Part shown: positions 26,346 through 32,730 of the stretch, one piece after another
How the letters are laid out: each line of letters opens with the position of its first letter
How positions within the stretch are numbered: position 1 is the stretch's first letter
Assembly: GCA_017525805.1 (NCBI GenBank)
Contig: JAFXSH010000113.1
Coordinates: forward strand, 62,001 to 126,000
Origin: Clostridia bacterium
GTDB lineage: Bacteria > Bacillota_A > Clostridia > Christensenellales > Aristaeellaceae
Direction of reading: 5' to 3'
DNA: 64,000 bases
The notes under the pieces: generated by a model
What the model saw: only the letters and a program-made list of their open reading frames with translations
Told to the model about the DNA's origin: nothing
Databases searched by the model: none
Position numbers and translations under genes: made by a program

Positions 26346-26654
26346 TCAGGATTCTTCTTCCTCGTCATCGATCTTGAGATCTTCTTCCAAGTTCACTTCC
26401 ACGACCTGGGGCTCTGCCGGTTTTGCAGCTTTCGCTTTCTTGGCGGCCTTCCTGTCAGCGGCATGGGTTTTCATCTTGAGGATCAGCGGATCAATCGCAT
26501 ATTTGCAGAGTGCCATTCCGGTGTAGTACGCTCCGATAGCGATCAAACCACCAATCCCCATGGACTTAAGATCCAATTTCCACTCAGGCAGGTTGTCCTT
26601 GATTGCGTCAACCGTCTCCTGTGCCACAGCCTCGTTCATTTCGATGCTTTCCAT
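26346..26654 (-). CDS. Small membrane protein with acidic tail, unknown function
   Basis: A 102-residue protein with one TM segment (GIGGLIAIGAYYTGMALC), a lysine/alanine-rich stretch (KAAKKAKAAKPAE) and an acidic end (DLKIDDEEEES). AAAGGAGAG precedes ATG 26654; the frame is open upstream through the promoter-like box. Its own box lies at 26688-26718 and an AACAAG hairpin follows it, making a single-gene unit. No known family recognised. Confidence 0.75.
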   Translation of the reverse strand: MESIEMNEAVAQETVDAIKDNLPEWKLDLKSMGIGGLIAIGAYYTGMALCKYAIDPLILKMKTHAADRKAAKKAKAAKPAEPQVVEVNLEEDLKIDDEEEES

Positions 26655-26687
26655 TGTCTTTCTCTCCTTTCGTTTTCGAGGGTATAT

Positions 26688-26718
26688 CCCTTCATAAAAC
26701 ACTTTGTTTTTTTCGCGG
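26688..26718 (-). promoter_or_regulatory. CGCGA box 10 (102-residue gene)
   Basis: Fixed-spacing copy: CGCGAAA, CA at positions 12-13 and TTTTATG at 19-25 of the box. It starts five bases after the stop of the 262-residue gene. Confidence 0.8.
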
Positions 26719-26722
26719 AATA

Positions 26723-27511
26723 TCACTTGTCGAAATCATAGATCGGTGGAATCAAATGCGTTATTACCAGACAGGGTTCTTTCTCGTTGACCAGTTGGCT
26801 TGAATAACGCAGTTCGATCATGCCTTTGTCCACGTTCCAGCCAAGTTCGTTGCCAACATCCACCGGCGGCAACCCGATTTCCATATAGAATTCATTCAGG
26901 GAAATATACGGTTCCGTCATGGTTGTCATTTGACGGTTCAGTTTGTTCACGGCACGTTTGATCGTGTCGATGTCCGAATAGAAATACCTTCCAAACAGAC
27001 TGTCGTAGCACAGGGTCCGTTTGATATCGCCTTCCACGATCGGTGCCTCTGTTTCGTTCGGCCTTGGCGGATTTTGGGCCACACGATCCCGGTCGATAGC
27101 GTCCCTGATCGCTGATTCCTTCTTTTCCCCAATGGTTTCGACCACCTTATTCCGGTATTCCCGCAGGCTCGTTTCCGCCAGGCTGTAAGCCGTTGCCAAG
27201 GCCGCGTTCCGATGATTCTTCAGCACGCTCGCCTCGATCAGGCAGGCCGTCGATACCAGGCCGATAGCAGTCGCCGGAATATAACATTTCCAGGCGGCTT
27301 CCACCGTTTGCTTCGCGGTCAGCTTTTTGTGGCGTTCATCCTGTTTCTTTTTTTCGATGCGCCGAAGCGCTTCCGGCGTGGCTTTCACCGCCAGAATGGT
27401 TGTCAGGATCATTCCGCTGATGCCGAAGCCCATCAGAATATCGGGGCTGTTCTGCCTCAGCACTCTTCCGCCATTTTCAATCATTTGTCTAAAGTCAAAT
27501 TTCTTCATCAT
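26723..27511 (-). CDS. Phage-type membrane protein, paralogue of 28391-29185 (DUF6353-like)
   Basis: A 262-residue protein with two N-terminal hydrophobic segments (ILMGFGISGMILTTILAVKATPEA and YIPATAIGLVSTACLIEASVL), a charged helix (SLAETSLREYRNKVVETIGEKKE), and a C-terminal half with TLCYDSLFGRYFYSD and LNEFYMEIGLPPVDVGNELGW. The second paralogue shares VLAVKATP, the second hydrophobic segment and the LNE..GLE/PP..G.. W layout. I recall such proteins as DUF6353 in Bacillota phages, unverified. ATG 27511 overlaps the preceding gene and follows AAAGGAG. Confidence 0.75.
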   Translation of the reverse strand: MMKKFDFRQMIENGGRVLRQNSPDILMGFGISGMILTTILAVKATPEALRRIEKKKQDERHKKLTAKQTVEAAWKCYIPATAIGLVSTACLIEASVLKNHRNAALATAYSLAETSLREYRNKVVETIGEKKESAIRDAIDRDRVAQNPPRPNETEAPIVEGDIKRTLCYDSLFGRYFYSDIDTIKRAVNKLNRQMTTMTEPYISLNEFYMEIGLPPVDVGNELGWNVDKGMIELRYSSQLVNEKEPCLVITHLIPPIYDFDK

Positions 27512-27893
27512 CGTATTCTCCTTTGCCTCCGATCCCGAGATATCTTGCCACCAAATTTTCTCCTAAGAAGCAGTGTTTCTGCTTCTCGTCCTCGTATCGC
27601 AGATCAACCAGAATATCGCCAAGGCATTCCGTAACGATTTTCAGGAATTTATGCGTATAAACGTTATCGCTTTCCATCATGAACATGTCCGAATTCCAAT
27701 ATGCTTTGTGAACGACGGCGATTGGATTCTCGTTGGAATTTCGGATTTTTTCGATCAGCAAGCCGATCACATATCGCATATACGTATACTTCTGAATCAC
27801 GTAGTCGTTTTTTCGCCAAGGAATATAGAACGGACTGATCCGCACGTCTCTCCGATACCGTCTCAGAAACGATACCGCTTCAGACTTCGTCAC
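27495..27893 (-). CDS. Small soluble protein of the element, unknown function
   Basis: A 132-residue protein, basic at the start (TKSEAVSFLRRYRRDVRISPFYIPWRK), with a conserved-looking middle (AYWNSDMFMMESDNVYTHKFLKIV) and no TM segment. GTG 27893 has GGAGG nine bases upstream; TTG 27899 is an alternative. It overlaps the 262-residue gene by 17 bases, so the two are coupled. It directly follows an AACAAG hairpin and has no box of its own. No family recognised. Confidence 0.7.
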   Translation of the reverse strand: MTKSEAVSFLRRYRRDVRISPFYIPWRKNDYVIQKYTYMRYVIGLLIEKIRNSNENPIAVVHKAYWNSDMFMMESDNVYTHKFLKIVTECLGDILVDLRYEDEKQKHCFLGENLVARYLGIGGKGEYDDEEI

Positions 27894-27917
27894 CCCCAAT
27901 CCACCTCCAAAAAGAAA

Positions 27918-27939
27918 AGAGCCCTTGTGATTGGGCTCT
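27918..27939 (-). terminator. Hairpin with CACAAG loop (after the 50-residue gene)
   Basis: AGAGCCC and GGGCTCT pair around AATCACAA, followed by TTTTCTTTTT. The next ribosome site begins immediately after the T run. Confidence 0.85.
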
Positions 27940-27944
27940 CGTCT

Positions 27945-28097
27945 TTATTCGTCCTTGTTCATGTTGGTCAAAGCTTCCTGAACTTTTTCTTCGATTTTCT
28001 GGTTCAGCTTGACTTCACTGACAATACTGCTCAATGCGCTTACAATAATGCCGGTGACACCAAGAATCTTCCCCAAAACGTTAATCCATTTATTCAT
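27945..28097 (-). CDS. Tiny membrane/coiled-coil protein
   Basis: A 50-residue frame: a hydrophobic helix (ILGVTGIIVSALSSIV) followed by a charged helix (LNQKIEEKVQEALTNMNKDE). AAGGAGGTG lies seven bases before ATG 28097, and the start overlaps the stop of the 97-residue gene (ATGA). A CGCGA box embedded in the previous gene drives it. Function unknown. Confidence 0.7.
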   Translation of the reverse strand: MNKWINVLGKILGVTGIIVSALSSIVSEVKLNQKIEEKVQEALTNMNKDE

Positions 28098-28387
28098 GCT
28101 TTCACCTCCTTTTCCATAACAGGTCCTGTTTTTTTCGCGGGACCAGAAAGCTCCCTATCAAAACAATAATTTGCAATGCAGCCATCATCGAATTGAATAA
28201 GGATGTCGTCCGGGTATCCGCTTTCATAATACCCGTTGGCGGGTCTGCGATATGTATATCTCAATAGTTCTGTACCTTTTTTATGGCGATCAAAACACTG
28301 TTCCGCTTCGCTAATCGTATCATATACTGTGTGGCATTTTCCACATTTATAATGGGTAACACCTATCACTTTTCCTTCCATGTCCAT
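28094..28387 (-). CDS. Small zinc-finger-like protein
   Basis: A 97-residue protein with a probable zinc site near the start (YKCGKCHTVYDTISEAEQCF then DRH: CxxC and C-x3-H), then a beta-rich region. ATG 28387 has GGAGG eight bases upstream and follows the 264-residue gene by three bases. Its C-terminal codons (PAKKTGPVMEK) contain a CGCGA box, so coding and control sequences overlap. No named family recognised; it could bind nucleic acid or protein. Confidence 0.75.
   Translation of the reverse strand: MDMEGKVIGVTHYKCGKCHTVYDTISEAEQCFDRHKKGTELLRYTYRRPANGYYESGYPDDILIQFDDGCIANYCFDRELSGPAKKTGPVMEKEVKA
28108..28140 (-). promoter_or_regulatory. CGCGA box 9 (50-residue gene)
   Basis: CGCGAAA, CA and TGTTATGGA at the invariant spacing, located entirely inside the last codons of the 97-residue gene. 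Confidence 0.8.
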
Positions 28388-28390
28388 TGT

Positions 28391-29185
28391 TTATTCCTCC
28401 GCGTTCTCATCCAGCGAATGAGGGCCGAAAGGCATGTCGATTGAGCATACGATCAGCCCATCATCCGTTGCGTAATGCCTGTGGTCAAAGTCGATCCATC
28501 GATAACCATAGTCCGTTTCCCCGATGTACTCGTCCCAACCCACAAGATCGCCCTCCGGAACGTGCTCCAGGCCGAATATATCCAAGACTTCGTTCAGCGT
28601 GATGTCGCCGTTCAGTTTGAAATATCGGTTGATTTCGTATTCAGCCCGCAGCACTTCTTCCATGGTTCGTTCAAAGAATTTCGGCGTTCCGCAGTATTCA
28701 AAGTAAAAGGTCTGCTTTTCGTTCCAGGGCGGATCGTCCCGCTTCTGTTCTTCTTCCTCTTGAAGAATCGCGCGGCTGATCGTTCGATTCGTGCCCTCTC
28801 CGCAGATCGCGTCCGTCTTTTTCCGATAGTTTTGGAATAGCTGTTCCAAGGCGGCGTAGGCTCCGGCAAGCTCGGCCTGTTTCCGCTTGTTCAGCACATT
28901 CGCGCCAAATATACAGGACAGCGAGGCGGCCCCCATCATAACAGTCGGAATATAATCGACCCAGCAGACTTTGACGGTTTCCAGCATGGTCAGCTTTGGT
29001 AATTTAGGATCATTGGCCATTTCGGAATCACTTAATTTCCGAACCTTCGCCTCAATGATTTTCCCCCGCGCTTTCGGCGTCGCCTTAACCGCCAGCACCA
29101 CCGTAGCGACCATACTGCCCGCGCCTAAGAAGGTTAAGGCCGTAGCGCCGTTCTCATTCATCCATTTCCGAATATCAAAGTTCAT
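28391..29185 (-). CDS. Phage-type membrane protein, paralogue of 26723-27511 (DUF6353-like)
   Basis: A 264-residue protein with two hydrophobic stretches (TALTFLGAGSMVATVVLAVKATP and YIPTVMMGAASLSCIFGANVL), a charged helix (AALEQLFQNYRKKTDAICGE), then TFYFEYCGTPKFFERTMEEV and LNEVLDIFGLEHVPEGDLVGW. The order of segments repeats that of the 262-residue protein. GAGGTGGAG precedes ATG 29185. Upstream is a hairpin rather than a CGCGA box. A structural or membrane-remodelling role is possible but unproven. Confidence 0.75.
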   Translation of the reverse strand: MNFDIRKWMNENGATALTFLGAGSMVATVVLAVKATPKARGKIIEAKVRKLSDSEMANDPKLPKLTMLETVKVCWVDYIPTVMMGAASLSCIFGANVLNKRKQAELAGAYAALEQLFQNYRKKTDAICGEGTNRTISRAILQEEEEQKRDDPPWNEKQTFYFEYCGTPKFFERTMEEVLRAEYEINRYFKLNGDITLNEVLDIFGLEHVPEGDLVGWDEYIGETDYGYRWIDFDHRHYATDDGLIVCSIDMPFGPHSLDENAEE

Positions 29186-29204
29186 ATCTCCACCTCCAAA
29201 CGAA

Positions 29205-29237
29205 GAGCGAAAAGACCTTGTTTTCAGTCTTTCGCTC
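29205..29237 (-). terminator. Hairpin with AACAAG loop (after the 120-residue gene)
   Basis: GAGCGAAAGAC pairs with GTCTTTTCGCTC around TGAAAACAAG. It lacks a long T run, so it may stabilise or process the RNA as well as end it. Confidence 0.6.
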
Positions 29238-29243
29238 CTCGAA

Positions 29244-29606
29244 TCATTTCAGAACCTTCAGTTCCGCCAAAATGTCGCTCAGTCTTTCACCGTTCTTCTT
29301 TCGCTGATCGATTTCCAGCCATTCCTTGTTGGAGAGTTCCCGTCTCAAAGCCCAGTAGTGCCCCAAAGATCGGTCGTAGCAGTACAAATTCTTCACGGCT
29401 TCTTCCTTGTGCAGGTTTACTCGTTTGCCAACGACTTTCACTATCGTCGTTAGACCACCGATTAAAACCGGCGTCAGAATAATAACCGCTTCTTTGTTCC
29501 TGACAAACCATTCTCCGGCTTTCCGCAGCTTTTGCTGTACTCTCCATTTGAAATCGTTGATACTCCTCACAGTTTCATCCGAACCGTTTACCACATACAG
29601 CTTCAT
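29244..29606 (-). CDS. Small membrane protein, unknown function
   Basis: A 120-residue protein with a TM segment in the middle (AVIILTPVLIGGLTTIVKVV) and a charged C-terminal helix (GERLSDILAELKVLK). It carries YDRSLGHYWALRRELSNKEW, a pattern also hinted at in the 262-residue protein (YDSLFGRYF). GAAGGAGG lies before ATG 29606. It is a box-gene-hairpin unit with box 29629-29658. No family recognised. Confidence 0.75.
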   Translation of the reverse strand: MKLYVVNGSDETVRSINDFKWRVQQKLRKAGEWFVRNKEAVIILTPVLIGGLTTIVKVVGKRVNLHKEEAVKNLYCYDRSLGHYWALRRELSNKEWLEIDQRKKNGERLSDILAELKVLK

Positions 29607-29628
29607 TTTCGTATCCTCCTTCGCCCAT

Positions 29629-29658
29629 GTTTCCATAATAGGAAATGTATTCTTCGCG
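29629..29658 (-). promoter_or_regulatory. CGCGA box 8 (120-residue gene)
   Basis: CGCGAAG, CA and TATTATGGA at the invariant spacing, 23 bases upstream of ATG 29606. Confidence 0.8.
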
Positions 29659-29673
29659 ATGCCATGCAGAAAA

Positions 29674-29697
29674 GAAGAGCCCTTGCTAAAGCTCTTC
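29674..29697 (-). terminator. Hairpin with GCAAG loop (after the 73-residue gene)
   Basis: GAAGAGC and GCTCTTC pair around a loop containing AGCAAGG, and the stop TAG lies inside the structure. Confidence 0.75.
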
Positions 29698-29907
29698 CAC
29701 TTTCTGGTCGATCAGCCGCATCAATTCTTCTTCAGGCATTCTTACAATTACATCTACTCGTAAAACCACGTCCCCGTCGTCCAGCGCTCCGTCTATTTTA
29801 GTGAAGTGTGTTTTCACTCCGTCGCACTTCAATCCTTTCCGAAGCAGCTTGGTAACAAGCTTCGAGACCAATTTCCTTCCAAGTGGAGTATTTATTAAAT
29901 ATCCCAT
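29686..29907 (-). CDS. Small protein, unknown function
   Basis: A 73-residue protein: an amphipathic basic helix (LGRKLVSKLVTKLLRKGL) followed by a beta segment (VVLRVDVIVRMPEEEL). AAAAAAGGAGG precedes ATG 29907. Box at 29934-29963; the stop codon is inside the following hairpin. The C-terminal half resembles small phage scaffold or membrane-surface proteins only in composition, so no function is assigned. Confidence 0.7.
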   Translation of the reverse strand: MGYLINTPLGRKLVSKLVTKLLRKGLKCDGVKTHFTKIDGALDDGDVVLRVDVIVRMPEEELMRLIDQKVEEL

Positions 29908-29933
29908 AATTCATTCCTCCTTTTTTCGGCTGT

Positions 29934-29963
29934 CTTCCATAATATGGAATGCAGTTTTCGCGG
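29934..29963 (-). promoter_or_regulatory. CGCGA box 7 (73-residue gene)
   Basis: CGCGAAA, CA and TATTATGGA at the invariant spacing, directly after the T run of the upstream hairpin. Confidence 0.85.
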
Positions 29964-29975
29964 AAAGAAAAAGAA

Positions 29976-29995
29976 GACGGCTTGCTGTTGCCGTC
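29976..29995 (-). terminator. Hairpin with AGCAAG loop (after the 74-residue gene)
   Basis: GACGGC and GCCGTC pair around AACAGCAA, followed by TTCTTTTTCTTT. Confidence 0.85.
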
Positions 29996-30006
29996 CCCTT
30001 CGTTCG

Positions 30007-30231
30007 TTACCGATATTCCACCACGGTTGCCTGTCCGCTCATGATCGTTTTCGTCCGCATGAAGGATAGGAAAGAGCCTTCCAGCATATAAACGTACAAA
30101 GGTTCTCCCTCGTCGCCGTAGCCCTGATCCAACCCGACCAGTGTGCCGCCGCCCTCAAAGGGTTCTCCCTTGTGCTGTTCGTAGTAGTCCCGCATTTCCT
30201 TCGTTCCTTCCACACATACTCCAAATACCAT
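30007..30231 (-). CDS. Small soluble protein, unknown function
   Basis: A 74-residue protein (VFGVCVEGTKEMRDYYEQHK, a glycine-rich middle, then LYVYMLEGSFLSFMRTKTIM). GGAGG lies eight bases before ATG 30231; longer frames start further upstream through the box. It forms a box-gene-hairpin unit (box 30256-30287). No family recognised. Confidence 0.7.
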   Translation of the reverse strand: MVFGVCVEGTKEMRDYYEQHKGEPFEGGGTLVGLDQGYGDEGEPLYVYMLEGSFLSFMRTKTIMSGQATVVEYR

Positions 30232-30255
30232 TTGTGTCGCCTCCATTTCAAATTC

Positions 30256-30287
30256 GGTTTTCCATAACAGAATCTGAAAATTTCGCG
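30256..30287 (-). promoter_or_regulatory. CGCGA box 6 (74-residue gene)
   Basis: CGCGAAA, CA and TGTTATGGA at the invariant spacing. CGCG begins on the base after the stop codon of the 119-residue gene. Confidence 0.8.
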
Positions 30288-30647
30288 TTAAATATCCCGA
30301 CGGTCGAACACGGTTTCCCAGCGTTCCTTGGGCAGCGGCTTCATTTTCAGCGCCCACATGATCTGCCGTACCGTTACCGTAGGATATAATCCGTCCTTAC
30401 CCGGCCCGGCCCGCTCCTCGAAGAATGCCCGAAAGCCCGCGTTCAGGTAAACGGCGTCCGTCACCCACGGATCGATCTCGCTCCACCATGTCTTTTTCGT
30501 CTCCGGATCGAATCGCTGTTGGATCACAGCAAGTCCTTTTCCCCCGATTTCGTACAGTGTGCAGCGGGTATACACGGGATGCTCGCAAATATAAATCCTG
30601 CCGTACATACTCGTGTGGAAAGTCGGCTTCTCAAAATGGTACCGCAT
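30288..30647 (-). CDS. Conserved phage/mobile-element protein, unknown function
   Basis: A 119-residue soluble protein with a strongly patterned sequence (CEHPVYTRCTLYEIGGKGLA, then VIQQRFDPETKKTWWSEIDP, then LYPTVTVRQIMWALKMKP) of a type I recall from Clostridia mobile elements. CGGAGG precedes ATG 30647. It follows the AACAAG hairpin of the 167-residue gene with no box in between, so it depends on read-through. Function unknown. Confidence 0.75.
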   Translation of the reverse strand: MRYHFEKPTFHTSMYGRIYICEHPVYTRCTLYEIGGKGLAVIQQRFDPETKKTWWSEIDPWVTDAVYLNAGFRAFFEERAGPGKDGLYPTVTVRQIMWALKMKPLPKERWETVFDRRDI

Positions 30648-30670
30648 ATCGCCTCCGAACAAAAAGAAGA

Positions 30671-30690
30671 GCCCTTGTTATTGGGCCCAA
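30671..30690 (-). terminator. Hairpin with AACAAG loop (after the 167-residue gene)
   Basis: GGGC and GCCC pair around CCAATAACAAG and the structure contains the stop TAA. TCTTCTTTTTG follows. Confidence 0.75.
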
Positions 30691-31181
30691 CTTATCCGAA
30701 CCAAAGCTTCTCTTCCTACTTGTAGCCGCATCGTCATGTTGTACAAGCCAACATTGGTTATAGTCTCCATTATTTTGCCTAAAGGCTTTAACCTCATTCC
30801 TTCTACTACCATACCAGCGTCAAAGATGTCCAGAACCAGAGCGATCGGCGTTTCCATGGTGATGGTTTCCACGCCGCAGTCTTTCACGATCGATTCGCCC
30901 AGTTTTCCGATGTCCGCCATGGTCAGCTTGTTTACGATCATGTTCTTGAAGTTGGGGCACTCCTGCCAGAAATCCAGCATTTCTCCCACAGCCAGCTTGT
31001 TCGCCGGTGTAATATCATTCACCTTGAAATTGCTGCCGGGAGGAACGTCACATCCAACAGCCTTCGTCATCCCCCGCGTCATGAGCATGAGCCCGGCAAT
31101 GCCGGCCACCGCGCTTCCGATACCTGCGATAGCGTCCTTGTGTTGCCCGATGAATTCCTTCACCTTTTCACCTTTTGTCAT
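30678..31181 (-). CDS. Membrane-anchored protein, unknown function
   Basis: A 167-residue protein with one N-terminal TM segment (IAGIGSAVAGIAGLMLMTRG) and a long soluble part (KVNDITPANKLAVGEMLDFW, ETITMETPIALVLDIFDAGM). AAGGAGG precedes ATG 31181; the longer frame at 31265 would run through the box. Its stop codon lies in the loop of the following hairpin. No known family recognised. Confidence 0.75.
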   Translation of the reverse strand: MTKGEKVKEFIGQHKDAIAGIGSAVAGIAGLMLMTRGMTKAVGCDVPPGSNFKVNDITPANKLAVGEMLDFWQECPNFKNMIVNKLTMADIGKLGESIVKDCGVETITMETPIALVLDIFDAGMVVEGMRLKPLGKIMETITNVGLYNMTMRLQVGREALVRISWAQ

Positions 31182-31212
31182 TGTTCTTTCCTCCTTAAAT
31201 ATGATACCTTTC

Positions 31213-31242
31213 GGTTCATAAAACGCCATGCATTTTTCGCGG
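31213..31242 (-). promoter_or_regulatory. CGCGA box 5 (167-residue gene)
   Basis: CGCGAAA, CA and TTTTATGAA at the invariant spacing, just after the hairpin of the 95-residue gene. Confidence 0.8.
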
Positions 31243-31248
31243 AAGGCC

Positions 31249-31285
31249 AAAGAGGCCCTGCGCATTAAGCGCGAGAATACCTCTT
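31249..31285 (-). terminator. Branched hairpin after the 95-residue gene
   Basis: AAAGAGG pairs with CCTCTTT, enclosing a smaller GCGC/GCGC hairpin. AACAAG is absent from its loop. The CGCGA box begins a few bases later. Confidence 0.65.
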
Positions 31286-31572
31286 TAGTTGCCCTTCGCC
31301 ATTTTTGGCCATCCTAATTGAATAATGGTGCATTTACTAAGTTTGATTTTGTCTCTCAGGAAATCCATCAAAGGAGCCTCAACGAGCATGTTAATGTATC
31401 CAAGCTCTACAGCAGGCGTTCCATCATTATGAAGCGGTTCGGTAAAAGCCTTTACTTTACCCGCTTTTCCCCAATGCACAATGCCGCCTTTTAGTAGAAC
31501 AATAGCCATCTTCACGATCTCATTGTCCATATCCCCTTCTTTGGGCCTCTTTACACAAAACGTATACTTCAT
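31285..31572 (-). CDS. Small soluble protein, unknown function
   Basis: A 95-residue protein (MAIVLLKGGIVHWGKAGKVK, then EAPLMDFLRDKIKLSKCTII). The C-terminal part recalls the end of the 74-residue protein (SFLSFMRTKTIM...), which also has a hydrophobic L..FLR/MR.K segment, so the two may be distantly related. GGAGG lies nine bases before ATG 31572. It has its own box and hairpin. No family recognised. Confidence 0.7.
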   Translation of the reverse strand: MKYTFCVKRPKEGDMDNEIVKMAIVLLKGGIVHWGKAGKVKAFTEPLHNDGTPAVELGYINMLVEAPLMDFLRDKIKLSKCTIIQLGWPKMAKGN

Positions 31573-31584
31573 TCGAGTACACCT

Positions 31585-31613
31585 CCTTCACAATAGAAGC
31601 TGTTATTTTCGCG
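31585..31613 (-). promoter_or_regulatory. CGCGA box 4 (95-residue gene)
   Basis: CGCGAAA, CA and TATTGTGAA at the invariant spacing. CGCGAAAATAA is also the coding end (ARK stop) of the 135-residue gene. Confidence 0.8.
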
Positions 31614-32010
31614 CTTTGTCCAGCAGCCAGAAAAACCGTCTGTACGCGGCATACCAGACTTCTTTGCAGCAGGGCGGCATCAGCTTACTGTAGGGCAACC
31701 CTTGCGTTACCGCCAGAATCATATAATTGTCCAGATCGCCAGCAGCCTCCGTCGCGGTACGGGTCACCATATCGAGCCGTTCACGAAAATATAATTTCGC
31801 CTCCGCGTACTTTGCAGTGGGGTCTGCCAGCTCGCTTGCTGCGCGCTGTTTGAGAATGCTTCCGGATACACTGGATGCTCCGTCAAGCGAAGCGTAGCAT
31901 CTCAACCAGTCGTTATACTGCATGCAGAAGTGTCTCAATTCGTAATACCGGTGCTTTGAAATCCAATATGTATTCTTTTCCGAAATCTCCGGACGAATAT
32001 CAGTGCCCAT
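31603..32010 (-). CDS. Possible phage regulatory protein, unknown function
   Basis: A 135-residue soluble protein. The last third (YSKLMPPCCKEVWYAAYRRF then FWLLDKARK) resembles the C-terminal pattern of RinA/ArpU-like late-gene regulators of Bacillota phages, which is an impression only. GGAGGTAAA precedes ATG 32010. It is the only gene preceded by a palindrome-rich control region instead of a CGCGA box, and its end overlaps the next box. A role in switching the element on is a reasonable guess. Confidence 0.6.
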   Translation of the reverse strand: MGTDIRPEISEKNTYWISKHRYYELRHFCMQYNDWLRCYASLDGASSVSGSILKQRAASELADPTAKYAEAKLYFRERLDMVTRTATEAAGDLDNYMILAVTQGLPYSKLMPPCCKEVWYAAYRRFFWLLDKARK

Positions 32011-32028
32011 AATTTTACCTCCAATTTT

Positions 32029-32135
32029 ATCTTAGATTAGCGCTGTTTTTCATTTTCATGGCGGTCCTCGCGGCCAAAAACACAAAAAGCCATCCCATCT
32101 CTAATCTAAGTTAAAAATTCTATCTTAGAATAGAA
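32029..32135 (-). promoter_or_regulatory. Palindrome-rich control region before the 135-residue gene
   Basis: ATCTTAGATTAG at 32029-32040 and CTAATCTAAG at 32101-32110 are inverted repeats 60 bases apart, and 32118-32135 is a near-perfect palindrome TTCTATCTTAGAATAGAA. All three share ATCTTAGA or its complement, as expected of operator half-sites. Folding of the leader RNA is the alternative. No convincing -35/-10 pair was found. Confidence 0.5.
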
Positions 32136-32155
32136 CATCAGATGGCAAAAGGAAA

Positions 32156-32175
32156 GAGCCCTTGTTATCGGGCTC
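32156..32175 (-). terminator. Hairpin with AACAAG loop (after the 94-residue gene)
   Basis: GAGCCC and GGGCTC pair around GATAACAA, with the stop TAA in the loop, followed by TTTCCTTTT. Confidence 0.85.
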
Positions 32176-32449
32176 CATCCTCGCAGCAGTGATTCCTAAT
32201 ATAATTGTCCATTTTTGCGCGGTGGCTTTTCACCCAGCGTGGCAGCACATAGGGCCACATCAGCGCCATCCTGCCTATCTGCTTGAGCGTAACTTCCTCT
32301 TCGGTTCCGTAAAGTTCGTCCAACGCGTTTTTCGTTACCACGATTCCGTATTTCACGCAGAAGTACAGGTCTAAAGCCAGCAATGTTCCCGTAGTAGCCA
32401 ACAAACCGATTCCTTCATACCACCATACCAACAGTATCAGATTCGTCAT
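32165..32449 (-). CDS. Small membrane protein, unknown function
   Basis: A 94-residue protein with an N-terminal hydrophobic part of one or two TM helices (LLVWWYEGIG, LLATTGTLLALDLYFCV), then a charged region and a basic, aromatic end (WPYVLPRWVKSHRAKMDNYI). GGAGGTGATT precedes ATG 32449. It is the first protein gene after the two small RNAs and has its own box. No family recognised. Confidence 0.75.
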   Translation of the reverse strand: MTNLILLVWWYEGIGLLATTGTLLALDLYFCVKYGIVVTKNALDELYGTEEEVTLKQIGRMALMWPYVLPRWVKSHRAKMDNYIRNHCCEDGAR

Positions 32450-32460
32450 AGCGAATCACC

Positions 32461-32490
32461 TCCTCATAGGAGGCTGTGTATATATCGCGG
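32461..32490 (-). promoter_or_regulatory. CGCGA box 3 (94-residue gene)
   Basis: CGCGATA, CA and TCCTATGAG at the invariant spacing. The ribosome site GGAGG follows two bases after the ATG of the box. Confidence 0.75.
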
Positions 32491-32615
32491 AAAAAATAAA
32501 AGGAAAGGTGATCCACGCTAATGCTTATTTATACAGAATTGGACTTTCACCAACTACCTCACTGTCTTTATGGCAGTTTAATAGGTAACTTAAGGGTCTG
32601 TATAATTACCTTTCC
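32491..32615 (-). ncRNA. Predicted structured small RNA (about 125 nt)
   Basis: Starting at the G that ends box 2, the RNA would begin GGAAAGGT, which pairs with ACCTTTCC just before the T run TTTTATTTTTT. Inside, TTATACAGA pairs with TCTGTATAA and encloses two hairpins (TACCT/AGGTA with ACTG/CAGT, and TTGG/CCAA with loop TGAAAGT), a branched fold. There is no reading frame with a ribosome site. Role unknown. Confidence 0.6.
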
Positions 32616-32640
32616 ATAATAGTCATTGAAAATATCGCGG
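32609..32640 (-). promoter_or_regulatory. CGCGA box 2 (125-nt RNA)
   Basis: CGCGATA, CA and TATTATGGA at the invariant spacing; the upstream T run TTTTATTTTTT abuts it. Confidence 0.85.
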
Positions 32641-32730
32641 AAAAAATAAAAGGCCAAGCAGGAGTGACGAACTCTGCCTGGAACGGTTCAATTTAATGAA
32701 CTACATTCGCATCGCGTTACTTCCTTTTCA
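32641..32730 (-). ncRNA. Predicted small RNA (about 90 nt)
   Basis: A segment between box 1 and a terminator hairpin (CCAGGCAGAG/CTCCTGCTTGG with some mismatches) ending in CCTTTTATTTTTT. Its 5' AAAAGG can pair with the 3' CCTTTT. The only frame is MRM. It shares box, 5'-3' pairing and T run with the 125-nt RNA but not its body. Confidence 0.5.

Noticed and set aside
26346..26654. The 102-residue protein as a DGR accessory (Avd) protein
   Set aside because: It has a TM segment and acidic tail, not the basic four-helix pattern of Avd.
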